From: Streptomyces narbonensis
GTDB taxonomy: Bacteria; Actinomycetota; Actinomycetes; Streptomycetales; Streptomycetaceae
Direction of reading: 5' to 3'
DNA: 64,000 bases
NCBI RefSeq assembly: GCF_014649015.1
Contig: NZ_BMSF01000024.1
Location: forward strand, 1-64,000
Shown here in pieces: positions 7,934 to 15,317 of the stretch; the first letter of the stretch is position 1; every line of letters begins with the position of its first letter. Under the pieces are notes generated by a model. It was not told the DNA's origin and did not search any database. It saw nothing but the letters and a program-made list of their open reading frames with translations. The position numbers and the translations under genes were made by a program.

Positions 7934-8749
7934 GTGCCCGAGACCCGGGAATCCGCGCTGCGCGGCGACTGCGCCGAGTGCTTCGGGCTGTGCTGCGTGG
8001 CGCTGCCTTTCGCGAAGTCGGCGGACTTCGCCGTGAACAAGTCGTCCGGTGACCCCTGCCGCAACCTCCAGGAGGACTTCCGCTGCGGCATCCACACGCG
8101 CCTGCGGCCCAGCGGCTTCCAGGGCTGCACGGTGTACGACTGCTTCGGCGCGGGCCAGCACGTCTCCCAGGTGACGTTCGGCGGGGTGTCCTGGCGCGAG
8201 GCGCCGGAGACCGCGCGCCAGATGTACGAGGTGTTCCCGGTCGTACGCCAGCTGCACGAGCTGCTCCGCTACCTCACCGAGGCCCTGGCCCTGCCGGCCG
8301 CCCGGCCACTCCACGCCGAGCTGCGCGCGGCGCTCGCCCGGGTCGAGGAGCTGACCGGGGGAACGCCCGACGCGCTGGAGAAGCTCGACGTGGCGCCCGT
8401 GCGGGCCGAGGTGAACCCGCTGCTCCTGCGGACGAGCGAGCTGGTCCGGGCGACGGCGGGCGGCAGGCCGAAGAGCCGTCGGGGGGCCGACCTGATCGGC
8501 AAGCGGCTGCGCGGGGCGAAGCTGCGGGGCGCGGACCTGCGCGGGGCGCTCCTGATCGCCGCCGACCTGACGGGGGCCGACCTGACGCTCACCGACCTCA
8601 TCGGCGCCGACCTGCGGGACGCGGACCTGTCGGGCGCGGACCTGACCGGCGCGCTCTTCCTCACCCAGCCGCAGCTGAACGCGGCCCGCGGAAACGCGGC
8701 GACCCGTCTCCCGGCGGGCTTCGACCGCCCGACGCACTGGACGCCCTGA
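7934..8749 (+). CDS. YkgJ-type Cys-cluster protein with pentapeptide repeats
   Basis: About 271 residues. The N-terminus carries a metal-binding Cys pattern, CAECFGLCC, followed by DPC, RCGIH, GCTVYDC, as in YkgJ/UPF0153 Zn- or Fe-chelating proteins. After a helical middle (about 90-175), the C-terminus has around ten A(D/N)LxG pentapeptides (GADLIGKRLRGAKLRGADL...), which fold as a right-handed beta helix. The GTG at 7934 is chosen because the Cys domain begins just after it and AAGGA lies upstream; an ATG at 7913 is the alternative. It diverges from the tandem hydrolase. The 204-base gap between them holds a degenerate run of GGGCGGGA-like units. The function is not known. Confidence 0.7.
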   Translation: MPETRESALRGDCAECFGLCCVALPFAKSADFAVNKSSGDPCRNLQEDFRCGIHTRLRPSGFQGCTVYDCFGAGQHVSQVTFGGVSWREAPETARQMYEVFPVVRQLHELLRYLTEALALPAARPLHAELRAALARVEELTGGTPDALEKLDVAPVRAEVNPLLLRTSELVRATAGGRPKSRRGADLIGKRLRGAKLRGADLRGALLIAADLTGADLTLTDLIGADLRDADLSGADLTGALFLTQPQLNAARGNAATRLPAGFDRPTHWTP

Positions 8750-8765
8750 CCCCCGCCCCTCCGGG

Positions 8766-9395
8766 TCACGAGGGTACGGTCACGACGATCTTGCCCACCT
8801 GGATCGGTCACGCCGGGCCCGGCGACCCGTCGAAGGCGAGGCCTGCGCCGCGCCCGCCGGTGAGGTCGAGGACGCGCTCGACGACGTCCTCCTCGTCGGT
8901 GACGACGACCTCGGCGGCGCCCGCCTCGAGGAGGGCGTCCCTCTTGGCGCGGGTGCGGGTGGTCGCGACGGGGACGGCGCCGACCCGCTGGGCGGTGCGG
9001 ATCGCGGCGAGACCGACGCCGCTGGAGGCCGCCGTCAGGACGACGGTGTCTCCGGCCCGCATCCCGCCGACGTCCACGAGGCCGCCGTACGCGGTGAGGT
9101 ACGGCATCCACACGGCCGCACCCCCGACGGCGTCGAGGCCCGCGGGGCGGGGGACGACCGAGGACGCCGGGACGACCGCGCGGTCGGCGTAGACACCGTG
9201 GTCGTTCATCGAGAAGGACGGGACGACACTCACCGCCTGCCCGACCGCGAGGCCGGTGGCCCCCTCGCCCAGGGCCTCGATGACACCCGCCGCCCAAGCC
9301 CCAGACGAGCGGGGAAGCGCCGGGCGGGTTCGATGTACCGGCCGCCGCGGAAGAGGGCCTCGGCGCGGTTGAGCGGCCTCATCCGCCAGCACTAC
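8766..9395 (-). pseudogene. Broken medium-chain dehydrogenase/reductase gene
   Basis: The central frame encodes a quinone-reductase-like segment: GVIEALGEGATGLAVGQAVSVVP, the NAD(P) motif ASSGVGLAAIRTAQRVGA, then LDLTGGRGAGLAFDGSPGPA and a stop at 8808. In the same frame, 14 codons later, the typical C-terminal end VGKIVVTVP appears and stops at 8766. About 100 residues are missing between the two parts. Upstream, LNRAEALFRGGRYIEPAR is found in a different frame, so there is also a frameshift near 9295, and the first part of the protein is absent. The gene is therefore an inactivated remnant. It adjoins another decayed fragment on the opposite strand. Confidence 0.7.
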
Positions 9396-9410
9396 GCGGG
9401 CACTTCCCGC

Positions 9411-9580
9411 ATGAACGTCCTGCGCCGCGAGGAGATCGACGAGCGGTTCCCGGGCCTCCTGCTCGCCGTGGTCACGGCACACGACCGCGACGCCCCGTCA
9501 ACCTGACGGAGATTCGGGTGACGGCCGCCGACCTGCCGTTTCCCGTGCCGCACGCGCGCGTCGCCACCGGGCTGCGCTAG
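9411..9580 (+). pseudogene. Decayed gene tail, unknown family
   Basis: A frame reading MNVLRREEIDERFPGLLLAVV stops at 9506. The adjacent frame continues as VNLTEIRVTAADLPFPVPHAR to a stop at 9580. A one-base change near 9495 would join them into one C-terminal segment. I do not recognise the family. With the broken dehydrogenase at 8766-9395, this makes about 800 bases of debris between the Cys-cluster gene and the P450. Bases 9581-9723 hold no other feature apart from the P450 ribosome site region. Confidence 0.35.
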
Positions 9581-9723
9581 ATACACCGGGGTGCGGAACC
9601 TGGCCGGGGTGGACCCGACTCGGCGTCCGGCGACGTCTCGGTCGGCCGGACCGCCACCGGGATCGACCTTCAGCAGGGGGGTCGCCCGACGAGGGGACCC
9701 GCCAGGAGGAGCCGTGGCGCGCC

Positions 9724-11103
9724 ATGAAGGACTTCCCCTCGATCCCTACCGCTCCCCGCGCGTTGCCGCTCATCGGACACGTCGTACCGCTGCTGCGGGA
9801 CCCCTTGGCGTTCCTGAAGTCGTTGCCCGCACTCGGTGAGCTGGTCCGTGTCCGGCTCGGTCCGCTCAGCATGATCGTGATCTGCGATCCGGAACTGACC
9901 CGGCGAGCTCTGCTGGACGACCGCGTCTTCGACAAGGGCGGCCCGCTCTACGACCGCCTGAGAGAGGTGATCGGCGACGGCGTGGTCTCCTGTCCGCATC
10001 AGGCGCACCGCCGGCTGCGACGGCTCTCCCAGCCCGCCTTCCACCAGGCCCGGCTGCCGGACTACGCGCGGGCCATGACCGGTTGCGTGCAGGAGACGAC
10101 CGATTCGTGGAGTCCCGGGCAGGTCCTCGACGTGCCCGCCGAGATGATGACGACGAGCTCCAGGATCATCACCGCCACCCTGTTCTCCGACGCCCTGCCC
10201 TCGACGGCGCACGGCCGGCTCACCGACGATGTCACCACCGTGGTCAAGAGCCTCTACCAGCGCATGTTCCTGATCCCGCCGCTCGATCGCCTGCCCACCC
10301 CCGGGAATCGCGCTCACCTCGCGGCCCGCGCCCGACTCCACGGCACCGTCGAGCGCGTCATCGCCGAGCGCCGCGCCGACGGCGCCGACTACGGGGACCT
10401 GCTTTCGGCCCTGGTGGCGGCCCACGATCCCGAGGACGACCGTCCCGGCATGAGCGGGGCCGAGATCACCGACACGGTCGTCTCCTTCGTCCTGGCCGGT
10501 ATCGAGAGCACCGCCGCCACGCTGTCCTCGGCCCTTGATCTGGTGGCCCGCCACCCCGAAGTCGAGCAGGCCCTGCACGCCGAGGTCGACGCCGTCCTCG
10601 GCGGTGCGCCGGCCACCCACGCCGATCTTCCGCGCCTTCCGCTGACCGAGCGCGTCGTCACCGAGACCCTCCGGCTGCGCCCGCCGGGCTGGTTCTTCAC
10701 CCGCGTGGTCACCGCCGACACGCGGCTCGGCGGGCATCTGCTGCCGGCCGGGACCAGCGTCGCGTACAGCCCGTACCTGATCCACCACCGGCCCGACATC
10801 TACCCGGATCCCGAAGCCTTCTCCCCCGATCGCTGGGCCGCCCCGCACCCCCAGCCGCCCCGCCACGCCTTCCTCCCCTTCGCCGCGGGCGCCCGCAAAT
10901 GCATCGGCGACTCCTTCAGCATGATCGAGGCCACCCTCGCCCTCGCGACCATCGCCGCCCGCTGGCGCCTGGAGCACGTGCCGGGCCATCGGGGCCGCCT
11001 CGCCGCGGCGGTGACACTCGAACTCCGCGACCTGCGCATGCGGGCGCGCCCCCGCACGACCGTGCCCGCAGCGGCCCTGCGCTCGCCCGAAGGGGCGCCC
11101 TGA
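9724..11103 (+). CDS. Cytochrome P450
   Basis: The 459-residue P450 has the haem loop FAAGARKCIGDSF (Cys393), the K-helix E314-T-L-R317 and an I-helix AGIEST (Glu261, Thr263), so the oxygen-activation residues are complete. The N-terminus (PTAPRALPLIGHVVPLLRDPLAFLKSL) and the length resemble the class of bacterial P450s that includes terpene oxidases such as pentalenene oxygenase. No terpene synthase or ferredoxin gene is beside it. AGGAGG lies 14 bases before the ATG, a little far; no better start is in frame. The substrate is unknown. Confidence 0.85.
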   Translation: MKDFPSIPTAPRALPLIGHVVPLLRDPLAFLKSLPALGELVRVRLGPLSMIVICDPELTRRALLDDRVFDKGGPLYDRLREVIGDGVVSCPHQAHRRLRRLSQPAFHQARLPDYARAMTGCVQETTDSWSPGQVLDVPAEMMTTSSRIITATLFSDALPSTAHGRLTDDVTTVVKSLYQRMFLIPPLDRLPTPGNRAHLAARARLHGTVERVIAERRADGADYGDLLSALVAAHDPEDDRPGMSGAEITDTVVSFVLAGIESTAATLSSALDLVARHPEVEQALHAEVDAVLGGAPATHADLPRLPLTERVVTETLRLRPPGWFFTRVVTADTRLGGHLLPAGTSVAYSPYLIHHRPDIYPDPEAFSPDRWAAPHPQPPRHAFLPFAAGARKCIGDSFSMIEATLALATIAARWRLEHVPGHRGRLAAAVTLELRDLRMRARPRTTVPAAALRSPEGAP

Positions 11104-11117
11104 TCGCCCCGCCCCAC

Positions 11118-11894
11118 CTACGGGGTGTACGTGTACGGGGTCGTCGTCGAGAGCGTCAGGAAGCCCAGGCGCTGGAGGATCGGGCGGCTCGTGTCCGCCG
11201 CGTCGACCTGGACGTAGCGGTGGCCGCGGGCCGCGGCGATGCGGGCGCGGTGGGCGACGAGGGCGCGGTAGAGGCCGCGGCCCCGCCACGCCTCGACGGT
11301 GCCGCCGCCCCAGAGGCCGGCGAAGTCGGTGCCCGGGCAGAGTTCGAGGCGGGCCGCGCTGACGGGTTCGCCGGACGCGACGGCGACGACGGCGGTGACC
11401 GTGTCGGGGTCGGCGGCGAGGCGGTCGAGGAGCTGGCGGCCGATGTGGGAGCTGTCGGTCCCGAAGGCGCGTTCGTGGACCTCGACGACCTGGCGTACAC
11501 CGGCCTCGTCGGTGACCGCGTGGAGCTCGACGCCTTCGGGGAGCGGCACGTCCCGGGGCAGGGCGGCGGCCTCGGCGGCCATCAGGGTCTCCGGGTCCTC
11601 GGCGGTGAAACCGGCGGCGAGGAGCCGGTCGGCGAGGTCGGCGGGGCCGTCGTGTCCGTACAGCTTCCACTCGAAGGAGAGTCCGGCGGCCCGGTAGTGG
11701 GCGATCTGTTCGTCGATCGCGGCGTCGGCGCCGGGGGCGTCGAGTCCGGACCAGAGCACGCCGTTCCAGGCGTGCGCGGGTCCGGTCTGCCGGACGACGG
11801 GGCCGACGCGCTCGACCCGGCAGCCGGGCCCGTCGGGGCGCGCCTCGCGGCGGAGTTGACGGTCGTAGAGGTCACGCAGGTGCTGAGGTTCCAT
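11118..11894 (-). CDS. GNAT-family N-acetyltransferase
   Basis: About 258 residues from the ATG at 11894 (MEPQHLRDLYDRQLRRE). The C-terminal half is a GNAT domain: acetyl-CoA loop VEAWRGRGLYRALVAHRARIAAARG, preceded by an ELCPGTDFAGLWGGGTV strand and followed by DTSRPILQRLGF. The N-terminal half looks like a degenerate GNAT-like domain. It converges on the P450 with 14 bases between stops. The longer frame (to 11969) is less likely. The acceptor substrate cannot be predicted. Confidence 0.75.
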   Translation of the reverse strand: MEPQHLRDLYDRQLRREARPDGPGCRVERVGPVVRQTGPAHAWNGVLWSGLDAPGADAAIDEQIAHYRAAGLSFEWKLYGHDGPADLADRLLAAGFTAEDPETLMAAEAAALPRDVPLPEGVELHAVTDEAGVRQVVEVHERAFGTDSSHIGRQLLDRLAADPDTVTAVVAVASGEPVSAARLELCPGTDFAGLWGGGTVEAWRGRGLYRALVAHRARIAAARGHRYVQVDAADTSRPILQRLGFLTLSTTTPYTYTP

Positions 11895-11990
11895 GGGGGC
11901 CACTCCAGCAGCGGGTCCCGCCCGCGGCAACAGGTTTTGCCTGGCCAGGGTGGTCGGGGCGGCGGGCACGGCGTCGGTGGTGATCGGGGA

Positions 11991-13226
11991 TCACCAGGTG
12001 ACGGGCAGGGTCTCGGGGCCCCGGATGAGGGCTCCGCGCTGCCATCGGAGCCGGTCCTCGGGTACGGCGAGGCGCAGGTTCGGGAAGCGGGTCCACAGGG
12101 AGTCGAGGAGGATCTCCGACTCGATGCGGGCGAGGGCGGAGCCCGGGCAGTCGTGCGGTCCGTGGCCGAAGGCGACGTGCGGGTTGTAGCCGCGGTCGAA
12201 GTCGAGCCGCTCGGGCTCGGGGAAGACGTCCGGGTCGCGGTTGGCGGTCAGGTAGGAGACGTAGACCGGGTCCCCGGCCGGGATGGTGACGCCGCCGACC
12301 TCGACGTCCTCCGTGGCGATCCGGGAGAGGCCGACGGCGCTGCGGTGCGGGATGTAGCGGAGGAGCTCGTCGACCGCGTGCGGGACGAGTTCGGGTTCGG
12401 CGCGGAGCCGGGCGAGGTGCTCGGGGTGGGTGAGCAGCGCGTACACCATGTTGGCGCTGTTGTTGCGGACGGCGAGGGCGCCGCCGAGCTGGACGAGGAG
12501 GGCGAGTCCGACGGCCTCCTGCTCGGTGAGGGCGTCCTCGTCGACGGCGTCGGCGAGGACGGCGGCGAGGGTCTCCTTGCCGGTGCCGTGGCTGCGGCCG
12601 ACGAGTTCGGTGAAGTAGCGGCCCATGTCGGCCTTGGCCTGTTCGCCGGCCTCGCGTCCGGCGCCGGCGGAGACGCCGGCGGAGACGATCGTGTCGGACC
12701 AGCGGGCCATGAGCGGCTGGTCGCCCTCGGGGACGCCCATGAGCTCGCTGACCACGGCGAGCGGGAAGGGACGGTTGACGAGGTCCATGAGGTCGGCGGG
12801 GGCGCCGTGTTCCTCGACGCGGTCGAGGAGCCGGTCCATGACCTCCTGGGCGTGGTCGCGGAGGGCGCGCAGGGCGCGGGCGCTGAACGCGCGGGCGACG
12901 ACCCGTCGCATCCGGGTGTGGTCAGGCGGGTCTGCGAAGCCGACGGCCCCTTCCATCGGGGTGAAGTGCGGGGCGACCCGGGTGAGGGAGCGTCCCTGGA
13001 CGGCCTGGCGGCTGAAGCGGGGGTCGGCGGAGACGAACTTGACGTCCTCGTAGCGGGTGACGAGCCAGGCGTGGCCCTCGCCGTTCGGGAGGCGGACCCG
13101 GGTGACGGGGTCCTCGTGCAGCAGCCTGGCGAGCAGCGGGTCGAACTCGAGGCCGGTGAGGTCGGGCACGGCCCAGAAGTGGACCCGGGGGGAGTCGGCG
13201 GTGTCGGAGGCGGTGGTGGTGGTCAC
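11991..13226 (-). CDS. Cytochrome P450 with atypical I-helix
   Basis: The 411-residue soluble P450 starts at a GTG (13226) with GGAGG seven bases upstream. The haem loop FGHGPHDCPGSALARIE (Cys360) and E287-L-L-R290 are normal. The I-helix, normally A-G-x-(D/E)-T-T, reads AVRNNSANM (about 252-260), so the acid and threonine used for proton delivery are replaced by Asn-Asn. Such changes occur in P450s with unusual oxygen chemistry or substrate-assisted catalysis. The overall form is that of the CYP105/107-like groups of Streptomyces. It diverges from the paaK-like ligase; no redox partner gene is adjacent. Confidence 0.85.
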   Translation of the reverse strand: MTTTTASDTADSPRVHFWAVPDLTGLEFDPLLARLLHEDPVTRVRLPNGEGHAWLVTRYEDVKFVSADPRFSRQAVQGRSLTRVAPHFTPMEGAVGFADPPDHTRMRRVVARAFSARALRALRDHAQEVMDRLLDRVEEHGAPADLMDLVNRPFPLAVVSELMGVPEGDQPLMARWSDTIVSAGVSAGAGREAGEQAKADMGRYFTELVGRSHGTGKETLAAVLADAVDEDALTEQEAVGLALLVQLGGALAVRNNSANMVYALLTHPEHLARLRAEPELVPHAVDELLRYIPHRSAVGLSRIATEDVEVGGVTIPAGDPVYVSYLTANRDPDVFPEPERLDFDRGYNPHVAFGHGPHDCPGSALARIESEILLDSLWTRFPNLRLAVPEDRLRWQRGALIRGPETLPVTW

Positions 13227-13594
13227 GGGGCCACCTCCGCGGGGCCGGCGGGAGGGCACAGCACAGGCATGACGTCACTTTCGGCCGGGCTCGCGGGCTG
13301 GGCCCGCCCGTCCGGAGCCGGCGGCGGGGCCGTCCGGGACCGGGCCGGTATCGGACGGTCCACTCGTTCCCGTACGCCTCTGCGAGCGACCCCCGCTCCC
13401 CCGAAAAGCACCCCAAGGTGTGACGTACGGGCGAACCGGGCGATCCGGGAGCGTGGTGGGGGGGCGGTGGTGGGGCGCGCCCCGATTGGCCCCCTCCCAC
13501 CCCTTGCCAAGCCCCGGGCACCTGCGGGTTTACTGGCCCGGACGCAACTACCGAATGATCGGTAGTCCGTTTTACGACTGCGGAGGAGTGGCGC
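13227..13594. promoter_or_regulatory. Divergent promoter region, P450 and paaK-like gene
   Basis: These 368 bases separate the leftward P450 from the rightward CoA ligase. I see no coding region supported by homology. The clearest element is the palindrome at 13547-13566. GGAGG just before 13595 is the ribosome site of the ligase. Confidence 0.5.
13547..13566. promoter_or_regulatory. Perfect palindrome ACTACCGA-N4-TCGGTAGT
   Basis: Eight-base perfect arms around ATGA end 28 bases before the paaK-like ATG. Spacing and ACCGA/TCGGT halves resemble operators of TetR-type regulators of phenylacetate genes in actinobacteria (PaaR). A repressor bound here would cover the ligase promoter. No paaR gene is in the window, so the regulator is inferred. 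Confidence 0.6.
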
Positions 13595-14881
13595 ATGACG
13601 GATCTTCTGGACAGCGGCGAACGGCTCGGGCGCGAGGAGCTGGCGCTGCTCCAGCTGGAGCGACTGCGCGCGACCCTGCGGCACGCGTACGAGAACGTGC
13701 CCTTCTACCGGGCGTCCTTCGACGCGGCCGGGCTCTCCCCCGACGACTGCCGCAGCCTCGCGGACCTCGCCCGCTTCCCCTTCACGGCCAAGTCCGACCT
13801 GCGCGACCACTACCCCTTCGGCATGTTCGCCGTCGACCAGTCCCGGATCCGTCGCGTACACGCCTCCAGCGGCACCACCGGGCGGCCGACCGTCGTCGGC
13901 TACACGGACGGCGACCTCGACACCTGGGCGGACGTGGTGGCCCGCTCCCTGCGCGCCGCAGGGGCGCGCCCGGGCCACAAGGTCCATGTCGCCTACGGCT
14001 ACGGCCTGTTCACCGGCGGACTCGGCGCCCACTACGGCGCGGAGCGCCTCGGATGCACGGTCATCCCCGCCTCGGGCGGCATGACGGCCCGGCAGGTGCA
14101 GCTCATCCAGGACTTCCGGCCCGAGATCATCATGGTGACCCCCTCGTACATGCTCACGCTGCTCGACGAGTTCGAGCGGCAGGGCGTGGACCCGCGCTAC
14201 ACGTCCCTGAAGGTGGGCGTGTTCGGCGCGGAGCCGTGGACCGAGGCGATGCGGAAGGAGATCGAGGAGCGCTTCGCCATCGACGCGGTCGACATATACG
14301 GGCTGTCGGAGGTGATCGGCCCCGGCGTCGCGCAGGAGTGCGTGGAGACGAAGGACGGGCTGCACATCTGGGAGGACCACTTCTACCCGGAGATCGTGGA
14401 TCCGTTCACGGGCGAGGTGCTGCCCGACGGGGAGGAGGGTGAGCTCGTCTTCACCTCGCTCACCAAGGAGGCGATGCCGGTGATCCGCTACCGGACGCGC
14501 GACCTGACGCGGCTGCTGCCGGGGACGGCGCGGGTGTTCCGGCGGATGGAGAAGGTCACCGGGCGCAGCGACGACATGATCATCCTGCGCGGGGTGAACC
14601 TCTTCCCCACGCAGATCGAGGAGATCGTCCTGCGCACGCCCGCCGTGGCCCCGCACTTCCAGCTGCGGCTCACCCGGGAGGGCCGGCTCGACGCCCTGAC
14701 GGTACGGGCCGAGGCCCGCGCGGAGGCGACGGCGGAGCAGCGCGAGGAGGCGGCCCGGGCCATCGCGGCGGCCGTCAAGGACGGGGTCGGGGTCTCGGTC
14801 GGCGTCGAGGTGGTCGACCCGGAGACGCTGGAGCGGTCGGTGGGCAAGATCAAGCGGATCGTTGACCTCCGCGGCGCGTAG
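13595..14881 (+). CDS. paaK: Phenylacetate-CoA ligase family protein
   Basis: The 428-residue AMP-forming ligase has PaaK features: N-terminal RLRATLRHAYENVPFYRASFDAAGL, P-loop VHASSGTTGRPTVVGYT, DIYGLSEVIGPGVAQEC, and C-terminal TGRSDDMIILRGVNLFPTQIEE with SVGKIKRIVD. PaaK converts phenylacetate, ATP and CoA to phenylacetyl-CoA. The rest of the paa pathway is not here, so the real aryl acid may differ. GGAGG precedes the ATG, and a palindromic operator lies just upstream. A VOC-family gene follows after 23 bases and is probably co-transcribed. Confidence 0.85.
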   Translation: MTDLLDSGERLGREELALLQLERLRATLRHAYENVPFYRASFDAAGLSPDDCRSLADLARFPFTAKSDLRDHYPFGMFAVDQSRIRRVHASSGTTGRPTVVGYTDGDLDTWADVVARSLRAAGARPGHKVHVAYGYGLFTGGLGAHYGAERLGCTVIPASGGMTARQVQLIQDFRPEIIMVTPSYMLTLLDEFERQGVDPRYTSLKVGVFGAEPWTEAMRKEIEERFAIDAVDIYGLSEVIGPGVAQECVETKDGLHIWEDHFYPEIVDPFTGEVLPDGEEGELVFTSLTKEAMPVIRYRTRDLTRLLPGTARVFRRMEKVTGRSDDMIILRGVNLFPTQIEEIVLRTPAVAPHFQLRLTREGRLDALTVRAEARAEATAEQREEAARAIAAAVKDGVGVSVGVEVVDPETLERSVGKIKRIVDLRGA

Positions 14882-14904
14882 CCTGGAAGGAGGAGGTGAG
14901 TGCG

Positions 14905-15285
14905 ATGCTGTCTGACTCTCCCATCGCCGCGATCATCCCGGTCAACGACCTGACCCGGGCCAAGCGCTTCTACTCCGAAACACTCGGCCTTCCCCTCACC
15001 AAGGAATCGGCCGAGGACACCCGATACGAGTGCGGGGGCACGACGATCGGACTCTACGAGACGCCCTACGGCGGCCAGGCCGGACACACCCTCGCGAGCT
15101 GGAAGGTCGCCGATCTCGACGCCGAGATGACGGAGCTCCGCTCCAAGGGCGTCACGTTCGAGGAGTACGACCTGCCGGGCATCAAGACGGTCGACGGCGT
15201 GGTCGAATCGGACACCATGCGTGGTGCCTGGTTCAAGGACAGTGAGGGCAACATCCTCTGCGTGGTGGAGGAGCTCGCGAGCTGA
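14905..15285 (+). CDS. Glyoxalase/VOC-superfamily protein
   Basis: A single-module VOC protein of about 126 residues: IAAIIPVNDLTRAKRFYSETLGLPL at the start, then GTTIGLYETP, HTLASWKVADLDAEMTELRSKGV and a GAWFKDSEGNILCVVEE end. Such proteins bind a metal or small ligand and range from lyases to antibiotic-binding proteins. The ATG at 14905 has AGGAGG eight bases upstream; a GTG at 14896 overlaps the ribosome site and is rejected. It follows the paaK-like gene. The reaction is unknown. Confidence 0.7.
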   Translation: MLSDSPIAAIIPVNDLTRAKRFYSETLGLPLTKESAEDTRYECGGTTIGLYETPYGGQAGHTLASWKVADLDAEMTELRSKGVTFEEYDLPGIKTVDGVVESDTMRGAWFKDSEGNILCVVEELAS

Positions 15286-15286
15286 C

Positions 15287-15317
15287 GACGTCACGACGTC
15301 ACGACGTCACGACGTCA
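15287..15317. repeat. 8-bp tandem repeat (GACGTCAC) x4
   Basis: Four head-to-tail copies of GACGTCAC, each containing the palindrome GACGTC, fill the gap between two converging genes and reach the stop codon of the leftward synthetase. It could fold as a hairpin and act as a terminator. Confidence 0.85.

Noticed and set aside
11926..11939. AACAGGTT core upstream of a GNAT gene
   Set aside because: The outer T and A of the KstR consensus are missing, so it is not better than chance.
9724..13226. The two P450 genes as CYP125/CYP142 of the sterol pathway
   Set aside because: Neither has the start or length pattern of CYP125/142, and no KstR-type site precedes them.
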